The notes under the pieces are model-generated. The model saw only the letters and a list, made by a program, of their open reading frames with translations. It made no database searches and had not been told where the DNA came from. From Enoplolaimus lenunculus (Eukaryota; Nematoda; Enoplea; Enoplida; Thoracostomopsidae): a stretch of DNA of 64,000 nt. Positions 1-11,760 of the stretch are shown piece after piece (within the stretch, counting starts at the first letter, position 1; each line of letters begins with the position of its first letter). Where the stretch lies: assembly GCA_030248215.1 (NCBI GenBank), contig JASANG010002926.1, positions 1-64,000 on the forward strand, written 5' to 3'. A program made the position numbers and the translations under genes.

Positions 1-370
1 TATGTTTCCAACCAAGCAGCACGTAGTTTTATTAAAGAATTAATTAAAAAAGTTTTCAATTAACATCCAACAACAAGAATTATGTATAGCGCCCGCAAAT
101 TATTAAAAATTAGCCGCATCACGATTAATTTCCCAAAAATTCACCACAAATTTTGTTTAAATTTCCTGGTTTGTTCTTAAAATAATTAACAGTTGTAGTA
201 GTAAAGTGCCCATATAGGCCTACCATAATCATCATTAGTTACAGTTAGCAAGATACCATAAGCTAAGAGTAGTTAAAGTAAACTGCGGGTCGTTGCCGAC
301 CTAAGTCTTTGTCAACCATAGACAGTAAGAACAGTAAAAGTTAAAATCCTTTCAACTAAACGAATCAATA

Positions 371-506
371 CTTCGACACAAAAACTGCTTCGACACAAAA
401 ACTGCTTCGACACAAAAATTGCTTCGACACAAAAACTACTTCGACACAAAAACTGCTTCGACACAAAAAGTGCTTCGACACAAAAACTGCTTCGACACAA
501 AAACTG
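371..506. repeat. 17-bp minisatellite, eight units, in the 3' LTR
   Basis: The unit CTTCGACACAAAAACTG is repeated eight times in tandem with a few single-base variants. The matching array in the other LTR has five units. Confidence 0.97.
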
Positions 507-991
507 CTGCTTTTCGCCAGGCGAAAACTTTTTTATAGTCTCTTTTTGTCCTTGATTCTGGTTGCCAAATGGGCTCATTAGCATAGCCTAAAATTTTAAA
601 AATATGAATTTGTGCTATATTTAAAATTTTAACGGAATTTTGTTTCGATAAAAGCTAAACTTTACGCTTGAATAATTTTGCTAGGCAATTTTCGCCAAAA
701 CAACTAACTTAATTTGGCCAATTCTTAATAAAATTTTAGTAAGTTTATAAAATTTAAACTTTATTTTTGTGGTATGCGGTTCTTAATGACTTTGTTTACA
801 TCGATTTTAGCACAATTTATACTTTTTGTGCTTTTGTCAGCATAAATTCCTCGAAATACTATTCAATTTTTAAATAAATTTACAAAGTTTACAAAATTTA
901 CCGCCTCACCTTTCTCAGCCAAGTTTTAGAAGGAAGTAAAACTCACTACTTTGTCAAAAACACTTTCGTTTTGACCTTCAAAAACTAAAGG

Positions 992-1082
992 AAGAGTAAA
1001 GTGTGAACATCACACTTTACTCTTAATTACAACAAAAGTTTTTTTTTAAATTTCAAGTGCAAGTGCTCATCACTTGCACTTG
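992..1082. promoter_or_regulatory. Two adjacent perfect hairpins in the LTR
   Basis: Positions 992-1005 and 1011-1024 are perfect 14-bp inverted repeats around a 5-base spacer. Positions 1054-1065 and 1071-1082 are perfect 12-bp inverted repeats, also around a 5-base spacer. Both are present in the second LTR, with one arm change there. They could be protein-binding palindromes in the promoter region or RNA hairpins; the sequence does not say which. Confidence 0.6.
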
Positions 1083-1494
1083 ATTGTTACATCAAAGGTT
1101 TGTTTAGTTTTAAGTTTTGTTTTTAGGTTGGGTTTTAAAATTTACTTTTAAGTTTTGTTGTTTTTTGACAGAGTTTAATTGAACTCGAGTCGGGAGGGAC
1201 CCCCTACCATGTTGCTCAAGAGTGAACGGTGTTCTCCGCGAGGGTAAACCCAGGTCTGAAATCAGACCCGGCTAGGTACGGTAACTGTATGACGAACGCT
1301 CTGCAGTCGCTTTAACTATATCTAGTTGGAGGCCACAGTAGCTTCGGGGCTGGTCAATGGCTGACGACAGGTGTAGATCTATCGGAATCTCTTGAGTAAC
1401 TTTAAACTTGAAATTAACTTTTTTTTGACCTGTTGGGCGTCTTAGTTATTTTGTCCTACAATTAAACTCTGTTGTTTTCTGTTCCGTAACATTA

Positions 1495-1504
1495 CTCCCC
1501 CCTT
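1495..1504 (-). promoter_or_regulatory. Polypurine tract
   Basis: Read on the minus strand, AAGGGGGGAG lies three to four bases before the 3' LTR. This is the position and composition expected of the plus-strand DNA primer of an LTR element. Confidence 0.8.
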
Positions 1505-1533
1505 AAGCCTTATAGCTCCTGCTAAGGCTTACC

Positions 1534-4500
1534 TCAATATCTAGCTGGAATTACCGTGTGGTCGGTGCATATGTATTGTAACGGGTTAGCGAGCGCAGCT
1601 TCAATTGAATTGTTTTCTCCCATTCGATCCGGATCATTTTGCCATTGTTCACAAATATGAAGATGTAAATAATTTGCACCTGCTTGCGGGAAGCGAATTA
1701 TGTGACGAACATTCCGGTTTAGCGTTTCTTTTTGATCGTTTATGAACCCGCCCCGCATGTGACACGTCCGTAAAGATTCGGCTAACAATGGATGATGCAT
1801 GAAACGTAATGCGTTTCCGATAATTATATGCCCTTTTCGTGCTCGTGTCGTGCTAACAGTTAGTCGGCGATAGTCTGATAAAAATCCTTGATCCGTTTGT
1901 TGACCATACGTATCATGATAACCATCTGATTGTACCTAACTTATAATCATAAAATCGCATTCATTACCTTGCCATGTGTTCGTACAGCCAATTTTTAATG
2001 TGGGATAGGACCTCAATAACAATTGCTTTAATATAAAGCATTGTGCTGCATATGTTGCGTCGATACCGATGGTATTGGGCGGGATACCAACTGCAACCAT
2101 CCGATCAACTACTTCTAGCACATGATGAATTTCGGCCACATTATACCAACTACTTCCATGTCGTGCCATTATTCCTTCCACGTGAATGAAAGAAACACCA
2201 TTCTTCGCCGGAAATAGCATATTACTTGCTCTTTGATCGGAGTTATCAAACAATTGGTTCATCTGCTGATTTAGATAATTATGATTTTCAGCAATAAGTG
2301 GTGCTTCTCGATATATAATTGCACTAGGGGGTCCCAGAATACCAGCTACGCTGCGATAATTTCTTTTTAACGTAATGGCATCCGCGCTTTTCGTCATTCT
2401 GATTACTCTAGTTATGAACTCCATTCCAGATTCATCGCCAGCTACGGCCTTAACTTTTGGGGCTGTTATATAGGCCGGTAATTGTTTAGTGTCACCTAGC
2501 ATAACTAACTGACCTTCAGCAACAAGTGTTGAGGCAAGTAAAGTTCGTGGCAAGTCTACTGAAGCGGCTTCATCGATGATTAATATTCTGAAGTGCCCAG
2601 TTTGCGTCTTTTGATGGTTAACTAAATTCATGATTGCTAAGTCTACTGTAGTGACAAGTATTCTGTGATTAGGCAATCCTGATTTTACAAACGATTCACC
2701 AGTTTTATCACCATCAATAGCAACGAAATTTGAATACTTCAATAGTTCACCAAGTTCCTCTAGCGGATATCCATCTCTTACCATTCGTTGAAGAGAACAC
2801 TGCGGTATTGACCCACAAAGCCGTTGTAAATAGTTCATTATTTTCAGTGCTAAGACGTTTGCAGCAGCGTTTGTTGGAGCGATGCATAAGTAATGTTCTT
2901 CCGGAAACGCCAAATGCATAAGCGCCATTATAAGCGATATGACGTGTGTTTTACCAGTTCCTGGGGGAGCTTGACAGCTAATTATTCGTTGCCCATTCAA
3001 TATTGCTTTTAATACGAATTGTTGTTCATTATCCAAGTCTTTGGTATACACCTGTAACGAATCCGGTAAAGCACGCTGTTCACGATTATTTATATTACTT
3101 CCACCGTTGAAGATATTGCTAATCATATTTCTCCAATTGTTTCTGAGTTCTGTTCTATACTTTTCTTTATTAGATATCCCAAATTGTTCACATTGTGAAG
3201 ACGCTGATCGTTCAAAATTTGTATTTTGAATTATATCGCTTTCTCCTGATTTGCTATTCAATAATGTCGCTTTATCTTCCATAGTTTCCATTTCACAACA
3301 GTTTACATCGGCGTCATCTAAAATAATTTCGTCAGGTTCCGACAAATCGGACAAGTCCATTGAACTGTGCTGTATGTTCCTGTTATAAAGTTGCTTGTTT
3401 TCTCTATCTTTTTGCTCTTGAATCAAACGATCCTCATTTTCTTCTTTATTCTCGTCTGTTTGAAAGTTATGGTCTTCATTGATTGATATAATTTTATATA
3501 ATGCTAATAAATACCCAGATACTTTGCTTACCATTGGTATTAAGTACAGATGGTCAGACTCATCAAATTTTGGTTTGCTGTTTATCATCTCTCGAATTAT
3601 ATTCTTCACTCCTGCGTTGAGTTTTAGTTTGACGATGGTTATTGCTTTAGATTCACCAAGAAAATCACAAATTATATAAGCGGGTAATTTTGCCGGCCAA
3701 TTAGGATGTGTAATACGAATTTTGTCATCCATTGATTTTGCTTTTACATTTCGATATTCTCTGGTTGCAACTTGAACGCAAATGTAAATTGCCGAGTCAT
3801 TTTGTTCTACCTTATGTGAATCTTCTACTTCTGCGTCAGATAGGAATTGCATAGATCTAACCAGACATCGTTCGGGATCATTTTCGTCATGTTGTGTTTG
3901 TCCAATAACTTCGGCTAAGCAACGATGTTCGATGTTGTGCTTTGTAACAATCGAATCTTGTTGCAAAATGTTGTGAATATCTTGGCTTGACAATTGTATA
4001 TTGTCAAATCCTCCTTTCGCTGTAATATCCACTGGTCTCGTCACAGTTTCATGCGTATACCAGGCAGGTATGGCAATTTGCTCCCATGCTTTAAAATACG
4101 GTATAAAACAGGATTGACTGAATTGTGCCGGTTTACATATTCGTTGCGTGTTTGGTTCGCCTTGTGGTGTCTGTGGAGGATTGAACAAACTGTCTGGAAT
4201 TGCCGAAAGTGCTATACTCGGAGGCGGTTTGGGTCTGATACGCGCTATTTCGTCGAGCAATTGTGTTGTTTTTCCTTCTAGGTCATAGTCGTGCCATTGC
4301 CAACGGATTTCGCACCAGAGTGGTAACATAACTGAAGGTTTTCCAAATTGTTTTGCTTCTATCCAAACTTGAAATGTATAGTATTGTATTCCCGGGACTT
4401 CAGATTCCAGAGAAACTTTGATGTTGATTCGGTGACTTCTATCTATAGGCATTTCTATAATCGGTTGCAGCTCAGTTCCGTGGGTACCAATCATTACACA

Positions 4501-5090
4501 ATGAACGCCTATATATTCCATACTTATAGCTCCTTTGTTTTTAATAGTTAACTGAAAGGTAAGTTCATCACATCCTAAGTCTGAATTGCCGAAAACGATA
4601 GGAATATCATATCCTCGACCTGATAACGATGCGTGCATGCCCACTGCAGTGGTAGTTGACGTGTCAATTTTTAAGAAAGTGAGGCGAGCATGCAATTTTT
4701 TAACACCTTATGTTCATGACATAATCCATGTTCTTTTATCCACTTCTGAAACGTTAATCGTCTTTCTTCACTTACATTCAATCGGAACAACTGATTATGT
4801 GACATAAAAATATGCCTGGTTGAAATTAAGTGTTGCGAATCACGAACTGTAGATATGCAGGCCATACAAAAGTTTCGGTAGCATTCTTCTCTTGTTGGAG
4901 ATATAAATTGGGATACTACTTCCTCAACATTAGGTGGTTGTCTAGGTGAAAATCTAACCAAGGCATCCAACGAGATATAAGCATTTATTCCATGCCAAGA
5001 TTGAAATTGTTGCCGCTGTGATTCAGGTAAAATGTCATTGAGACATACCGTTGTAGCAAAGTTTAGAAGATCCTTGGCTTTGGTTTCCAT
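1534..5090 (-). pseudogene. Superfamily-1 UPF1/MOV10-type RNA helicase carried by the LTR element
   Basis: This region lies between integrase and the polypurine tract, where accessory or env genes of such elements are normally found. The SF1 helicase motifs appear in order: Walker A (APPGTGKTH), motif Ia (CIAPTNAAANVL), Walker B (LIIDEAAS), motif III (GDTKQLPAY), motif IV (LKRNYRS), motif V (TNTWQGNECDFMIIS) and a motif VI-like LTVSTTRARKG. The DEAA box and GDxxQLP motif fit the UPF1-like group (UPF1, MOV10/Armitage, ZNFX1). The roughly 550 residues before the motor contain a beta-rich part and a low-complexity acidic linker and match nothing I recognise. Most of it is one long open frame, with a small number of breaks overall. 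Whether it was captured from a host helicase or is ancestral to this element lineage is unknown. Confidence 0.85.
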
Positions 5091-5230
5091 GGCGTATACG
5101 TTTAATTGTAGCGTCGATTTCTAATTAGTAACAGTAGTGAAGCGTCCTTTCGGACTTGGTTTTTGTTAGTAGCGTTGATTCCTAAGCCGTCAACATTTAA
5201 TCCTGAAATAAAATAATTAAATTATCACTA

Positions 5231-8200
5231 TTAGTCATTTCCTTCAGCATCACTAGTTAGTTCCTCTTCAATGTTTGGATCTGCCTCATATATTAAAGGC
5301 CTACTAACCTTGTTAGATATGTTTGTGCCGACAGGTTGGAACCATGAACCGGAATAATGTTTTATACGATTTACATGAACCTTAAATGACTTAGACTTTT
5401 TAGAGGTTAATGATTTTAGGACAACATTTGGATAATTAATACTAACTATTTCAAAAAGAGCTTGCCATTGATGCGCCAGCTTATGGGTTTTGCCTTTCTT
5501 TGAAAATGGAGTATACAGCAAAACCTTATCACCTATGTTATAATTTGGTTCAACAGATCTTTGGTCATACTTCTTTTTTATTACTTGCTGTGCCTTAGTT
5601 ATATTTTCCGCAGCTAGTTGCCAAGCATCATGTAAGGCTAATTTAACGTCTCTTGCGTAGTCGTCCGTGTCAATATAACCTCTATTTGAAACTGGCAAAG
5701 ATATATCTAGTGGTATTCTTGGTTCCCTACCACATACTAAATTAAACGGACTATATCCTGTAGTTTCATTTATACTTATGCGGTATGCAAAACATGCATA
5801 CGGAACGAAGTCATCCCAAACGCTGAGCTGTATCAACATACTGACTTATCATCTGCATGAAAGTTGCATTAATACGTTCGACAACCCCATTGGTCTGTGG
5901 TCGATAAGGTGTAGTGAAAATTTTCCTTGTACCAGCAATTCGGCTAATCTCATCAACTGACTCACTCCTGAAATTTGGGGCATTATCGCTGACCAAAGCA
6001 AACGGTGCGGAATGTCTACATACTATTTCCGTCATAAATAGTTTTGCAATAGTGAGAGCTTTTTGATCTGGAGTACAAATTGCTTCTGGATATTTAGTAA
6101 ACCGGTCAATAAAGATGACAACATATTTATTACCATTATAGGATTCGGGTAAAGGTCCTAACACATCCACATGATAAGTGTGATTTGGTTCATTTGTAGG
6201 TATTGGAACTAATGGTGCAGCTGCTTGATAAGTCCCCCGCTTACGAGTACAACAATCAATGCATGATTTGCACCATTGGGCAACATCCTGGTACATTCCT
6301 TCCCAGTAATACTTAGGGAGAATCTTATGATAGGTTCTAGAGATCCCTGAATGTTGTCCCCCGATAACATCATCATGATGTGCAGATAAGATTTCTTGTT
6401 TCATGTCTTCAGGAACCACAAGTTGTTCCCAAGCTACACGGGGGCCGGTACGTAATGTTGGATAATGGTGATATAATAAACCATTGTGAACAAAAAATCT
6501 GGGTCTAGAAAGTGATAAATATCGGGCGATTTTGTCATCATCCGGTAATTTACCATCTAATAAATACTGCAGGATCATATTAGTATAACGATCGGTCCTC
6601 TGCATTTTGACAAACCGATCATGTTCAGCAATTTTTTTTCCTTGACCAATATTTTGTTCTATTTCCGGTGCGCTATCACAGGGGTTCAGTGTAGATTTGG
6701 AAACTGCATAAGCAAAGGGAATGTCTTCGGATTCAGTAACAATTTTACAATCAATGTCACCGGAATTTTCCAGTCTCGATAAAGCATCTACGTGACTCAT
6801 TCTTTTACCAGGTTTATGTTCTACAGTAAAATCATATTCCATTAGAGTGAGTGCCCAGCGTTGTAATCTGCCGGAACTGTTTTTGTTAGTTAATATCCAT
6901 TTAAGAGCGGAATGATCAGTTATAATTTTGAATTTTTGTCCATACAAATAATTTCGGAAATATTTAACAAAATATACAACTGCCAAAGCTTCTAGTTCAG
7001 TTATGCTGTAATTTCTTTCGGCCTTTTGTAAAGTTCTACTTCCGAAAGCGATTGGATTTATTTTACCGTCATTTTCCTGTGAAAGTACGCCACCTATGCA
7101 GGTTCCGCTAGCATCAGTTTCCAGTATGTAGGGATGATTGGGATTAGCAATCACAAGTACCGGTGGTGAAGTTAGCTTTGACCGAAGAATCTCAAAAGCT
7201 TTCTGACAGTTTATATTCCAATCAAAGGCATTATTTTTCTTGAGTAATTTATGAAGGGGGCTTGCAATTTGGTCAGGGTCTTTGATAAAGCGCCGATAGT
7301 ACCCTACCAAGCCTAGAAAACCTCTTAGACTACGCAAATCTGTCGGAATTGGAAAATGTTGTATTTGATTCGTTTTCTTTGGATCTGGTTTCAACCCTGC
7401 GCTTGAAATTATATGTCCCAAATATTCAACCTCTTCCACAGCAAAACAACATTTTTCCGGTTTCAATTTTAAGCCTACTTCACGAAGTCGTTCCAACACT
7501 TGTTGGAGTCGAGCTAAGTGCTCCGAAAAGGTTTCCGAAAACACCAATATGTCGTCTATATAGACAGTACAAATACGCCCTTGTAAGCCTCGCAATGTTG
7601 CTTCTAGTAAACGTTGAAAAGTTGCGGGTGCATTACAGAGGCCGAACGGCATTGTTTTATAGTGAAATAAGCCCATTGGCGTAACAAATGCTGTTTTTTC
7701 GATAGATGATTCATCCATAGGCACTTGATAGTAGCCTGATACAAGATCACCAACAGTAAAGTACTTTGCTTTACCTATTGTGTCTAATAATTCATTTATA
7801 TTTGGCAATAGGTAACAGTCTTTAACAGTGTGCTGGTTTAATTTTCGATAGTCTACGCAAATTCTAAGGGAGTTATCATCCTTTTTTCATAAAACAACCA
7901 TCGGACTTGCCCAAGGACTAATTGATGGTTCTATAATGTTCATATCTAACATTTTTTGATTTCGGCTTCGGCAGGTTCCTTTAATTTTAGGGGAATTCGA
8001 TATGGGCGTTGTTTGATTGGCTGTGTATCCAATGTTTCAATCTTGTGACTCACTATCGATACCTTTCCCAAGTCATATTCATTTTTTGAAAACACATCAG
8101 CATATTCGGTTAAAATTTTTTCTAATTGAGCCAGCTCTTGTTCCATAAGCTGGCTGCCAAATTTTGCTCTACGTAATATCGCTATGTCTGCTTCTTTTGA

Positions 8201-8980
8201 ATCATATCTTATCGTAGAGACAATTAAATTTTTATCGATTGTTTCTATGTGGCCTAGTGTCATATTCTTGTACAATTTTACTGGGAAACTGCATTGATTT
8301 AGTATCCGAATAGGGATACTTAAAATTGGTTTATTATGTAATAGTACTGGTTCTGCTTGTAAATTATGCTCCTCGTGCAATACAGTATGAGGCTCAAACA
8401 GTATATAGTCCGATTCAGTTGATAGTCCCTCTACACTACATGGAATCACCACCTCTGATAGTGGTGGTATTATAGTGGTCTCTGGCAGCGGTACCTTTTG
8501 CTTACTTACTTTTCCTAATTTAATTCTGCTTCCAGCTATGATGGCTTCATTTTCAACATAATTGATTGAAATGGTACCTAATTGTCTCAGGATATCAATA
8601 CCTAAGACTACTGGATACAAGCTATCCTTAACCACGTAAACGTGGAACCACAGAGTTTTGGAACCTATTTTAAATTTAAGTTTCACTGCGCCTGATATCT
8701 GCAATAAATGTCCAGTAACTCCTCGAATGTCAAGCCAGGGTGCCGGTATTTATTTCGTCCCGGTTTATTTGTAAGTCTGATACTGCTTTTTCGGTTATAA
8801 AAGTGATAGCACTGCCAGTATCTAATAAAGCCTTAATAAGCAAATTTTCAGCATAAATAGTGATCTCTGATCTATTTGACTCCCCTGTTATGCTAACCAC
8901 ACAACTGACCTTTGATTTACCCGAGATTTTTGTTAGTTTTCTGGGTGTATCATACCGTGGACGATCGCGTTTTGATTGCT
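5231..8980 (-). pseudogene. pol: pol region: protease, reverse transcriptase, RNase H, integrase
   Basis: The domains occur in the usual Ty3/gypsy order. The aspartic protease has the LLDTGSAITF active-site motif and a downstream VVLGIDIL segment. Reverse transcriptase has the FGLCNAPATFQR and YIDDILVFS motifs. RNase H begins at LETDASGTCIGG. Integrase has an N-terminal HHCC zinc-binding region, catalytic-core motifs (FIDRFTKYPEA, VSDNAPNF and a PYRPQTNGVVER block) and a GPY/F-like C-terminal module near 5350-5530. Together these would process the polyprotein, copy the RNA and insert the DNA. The region is mostly open with few breaks. It is followed about 140 bp later by the helicase region. 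Confidence 0.93.
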
Positions 8981-9269
8981 GTACTATTCTTGAGCACGAC
9001 GGCGTAACTACTATATTTGCTTTAGCAGGCGGGCTTCTGGACACCGGCTTGTGAACAGAAGTTGGTTCAAGTGTTGTCCCAATCGTTGCTGTTGTCAAAG
9101 TGGTTGGTATTTGGTTAGAACACGTTGGCTTCGCTATAATATTTTTATTATATTCATTACCATTTGTCTTAGACATCAAACTCTGATCGTCTCCTGCTTC
9201 GGTTCTTCCTGGACCTTTAAAACTATTTAGAAAGTTTGAAAACCTAGTTTCCATGATGGGCATCGGTGT

Positions 9270-11760
9270 AGGGATGCGGGGTGGTCTTACTCGCACCGGG
9301 ACTATTGAAGAGGTAATACTGGATAAACTATTAATGCCAGCGAACCTGTGCGGTTGCTCTTCAGCATTTCCATTTGTTGTCGAAGGACCTAATTCTTGTA
9401 GTTCTTCAGGCTCTATCTCTTGTCGAATATATCTAAACCTTGTTTTGTTTCTTTTGTTACCAAATTTGCAGCAGTTGTCTTCATTCAAAAAACTCTTGAC
9501 TCTTTCCCAAAAATAGGCGCGCTCTCTACAGCATAAACTAATGAGTATACCAAACAAAACGCTGATTAGTGTAATGCTGAAATATAATAATGACGAATAA
9601 TGGGTAGTAATTGGAACTAATGTATGATCAATTTGTGAACGCGTTAGCTCTCGACTAAGGTTGGTATGATACTCTGCTTCTAGCATATCAATCCAATGTG
9701 GCGACGGTAACCCTGAGAAATTTAAACTTGGGGTAGGAATTTTACTAATATTGAAAGTAAAATGTTGTATGTCACGTACTGTCGAGGTAATAATTCGATC
9801 ACCGATAGTTATAAGAGAGTACTTTTCATGCGGAAAAAAATAAACTCCATTTGACGGGATTACAAGTTTCTCACTTCTATAAGAAAATTGAACTTCTCGA
9901 TTTGTAGTTACTTTTGCAAAATTATCAGTGGTTCGAACTAATACACCTACTCTGGTAGTGTCAAGTGTTGTACCCGATCGCAATTGTGTAACCTGGACCT
10001 TACAAGTACTACTTCACTTCTCGAATCTTGCAATTGCCTTCAGACATTCGTTTGATTCCGACCGAGGCAGCGCTTGTAACGGACAATACCATAATCCTGG
10101 TTTTTGTTTACACAAAGAAGGTACCACTTCTAAATATGAATTCACTCCATGGTGACTGTCATAAGTCATGTATGTGGGGAATTTAATTCGGTTGGTAATA
10201 TTTTTCTCAGGTATATTGAACCCCACATTTGAAATAGATAATAAAGGTAAAACATCCCTTTTTGTAATTTTGGGAATTTCTAAGATGATTCCAAATTTTA
10301 GCTGAGCAATATTTACTACAACTGGGTAAGCTGTGACAAACTGATAAAATAAGCTTGGCTCATGTTCATATAGTGTTTTTCGAAGAGCTGGTTCTGCCCT
10401 TATTAGCTGTGTAATCTGTGTTGCACTTAATATCTCCGCATCTATTTTACCTTCTAAACTGGCGGTACTAATGGAAGTCACTAAACGATCAATTTGTAAA
10501 ACGAATAAATTAGCTTGAGAAATTTGATGCATTTCTTGTCCAAATCCTTTTAGTTCACATGTGATATGTGATATCATGTGGTCCAAAAATTTAATTGCTT
10601 TATGTGTAAAAGTGTAAATTTGTTGGTTTTGAACAGCAAGTTGCTGTATCGCTCTTGTTTGAAACCCGATGTTATGTTCTAATATTGGTACAGCTCGAGT
10701 TAAGGCATTTATTTTAGGCTGCAGGTAAGAAAGTTGTAAACTGTTAGCTATTCCCATTCCGGTACCTGCTAGTGACATTAGTCCAGTTAACAACAGCGGC
10801 AGAAATCGTTTTTCTTTTTTCGTTTGTGGGAAGGTACAAATGTTTTGATTATCGTGACAGACAACTTTTAGCAATTCCTCATAAAATCTGGGGTCGAAGG
10901 TTTGAGAAAACTCCAAGTCAAATTTTTGTAAATATTTATGAGTAAATTCAATAAAATTAAAACGCCCAGGACAATCAGAGTGGTTAACGAGTTTAGGAGG
11001 CTCGCTTAAATTGTAAAAACTATGTTGTAAATGTAACATAATCGGAACATACTCTGAACGTTCAGACGTAAGGAGTATACCACTGGGAACTATGCCAAGT
11101 CCAACTCCGGGGAAAATTTGTGAATGAAACTTTTTTAAATCGCCCGCTAGCGTTGCGTCTACTGTAAAAATCATAGTAATTAAACATAGGATATTTAGCC
11201 ATGGACTAATAATCTTGATTACTGGTTCACGTTGTTTACACTGGCCGCAGTGTGATGCGCTCTCATTAACTTTCTCATTAACTTTTGATGTTAAGTACGA
11301 CTCAACATTATTATTAGTGAATTGACTTTTAATTGGAGTGGTAAACTCTGATAAAAAAATTTCTTGAATATTATGTAATTCTTTACATAAAGATCGTTTA
11401 GCATGGACGTAGTCTGCATAAGAAATGCCAAAAATGTTAAGTTTATGTATGAAACCCATTGACTTACAATTGTTACTGTCCGGTATTGGCATTGGTAATT
11501 TAGCTTGCATAATCAAATTATCCAACACTAATTCTGGACCCACCATTGTAAGGTCAGTGAGACTTATTCGACATATTGTTGTCTCAGGAGATACTCTTTT
11601 ATCTGTGTCAATTGTCCGAAAGTCAAAGTTAAATTTTGTAGGTGGACAAAGCCTAATTCGAACATGTAGTTTAGTTAATATTTTAGTAGAGGAACACTTA
11701 CATTTAGCGGCTTGTATATCACGCTCAACAATATGTAGGTGTTGTGGAGGTGAGAACGCT
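9270..11760 (-). pseudogene. env: Envelope-like fusion-glycoprotein region of the LTR element
   Basis: The features of a viral class I-like fusion protein appear in order. There is a hydrophobic signal-like segment (near WLNILCLITMIFTVDATLA) and a cysteine-bearing ectodomain with NxS/T sites. A furin-type basic site (KKEKR) is followed directly by a hydrophobic Gly/Ala-rich fusion-peptide-like stretch (FLPLLLTGLMSLAGTGMGIA). Then come a helical heptad-like region and, near 9540-9600, a membrane anchor (YFSITLISVLFGILISLCC) with a basic, cysteine-containing tail. Such a protein would sit in the particle membrane, and env is usually expressed from a spliced RNA. Unusually, the region lies upstream of protease, and its cytoplasmic side runs on toward the protease domain. 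The exact family (gypsy, baculovirus F or other) is not settled. It is a fossil. Confidence 0.7.

Larger units (their letters stand above)
1..1491 (-). repeat. 3' LTR of the large LTR element
   Basis: This is the second LTR copy; its first three bases lie outside the window. It ends with the same GTAACA terminus as the 5' LTR and is directly abutted by a polypurine tract. It differs from the 5' LTR mainly in having eight rather than five 17-bp units (371-506). Short apparent open frames across the 17-bp array are by-products of the repeat, not genes. Confidence 0.95.

Noticed and set aside
371-506. CRISPR-like array of short repeats
   Set aside because: Units are directly adjacent with no spacers, sit in an LTR, and the genome is eukaryotic.
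312-584. Open frame of repeated FCVEALFVSKQFLCRSS residues
   Set aside because: It is a translation of the 17-bp LTR minisatellite, with an equivalent in the other LTR; not a gene.
1534-5090. A host helicase gene unrelated to the LTR element
   Set aside because: It shares strand and spacing with pol and lies between integrase and the polypurine tract with both LTRs outside it. Independent insertion cannot be fully excluded without other copies.
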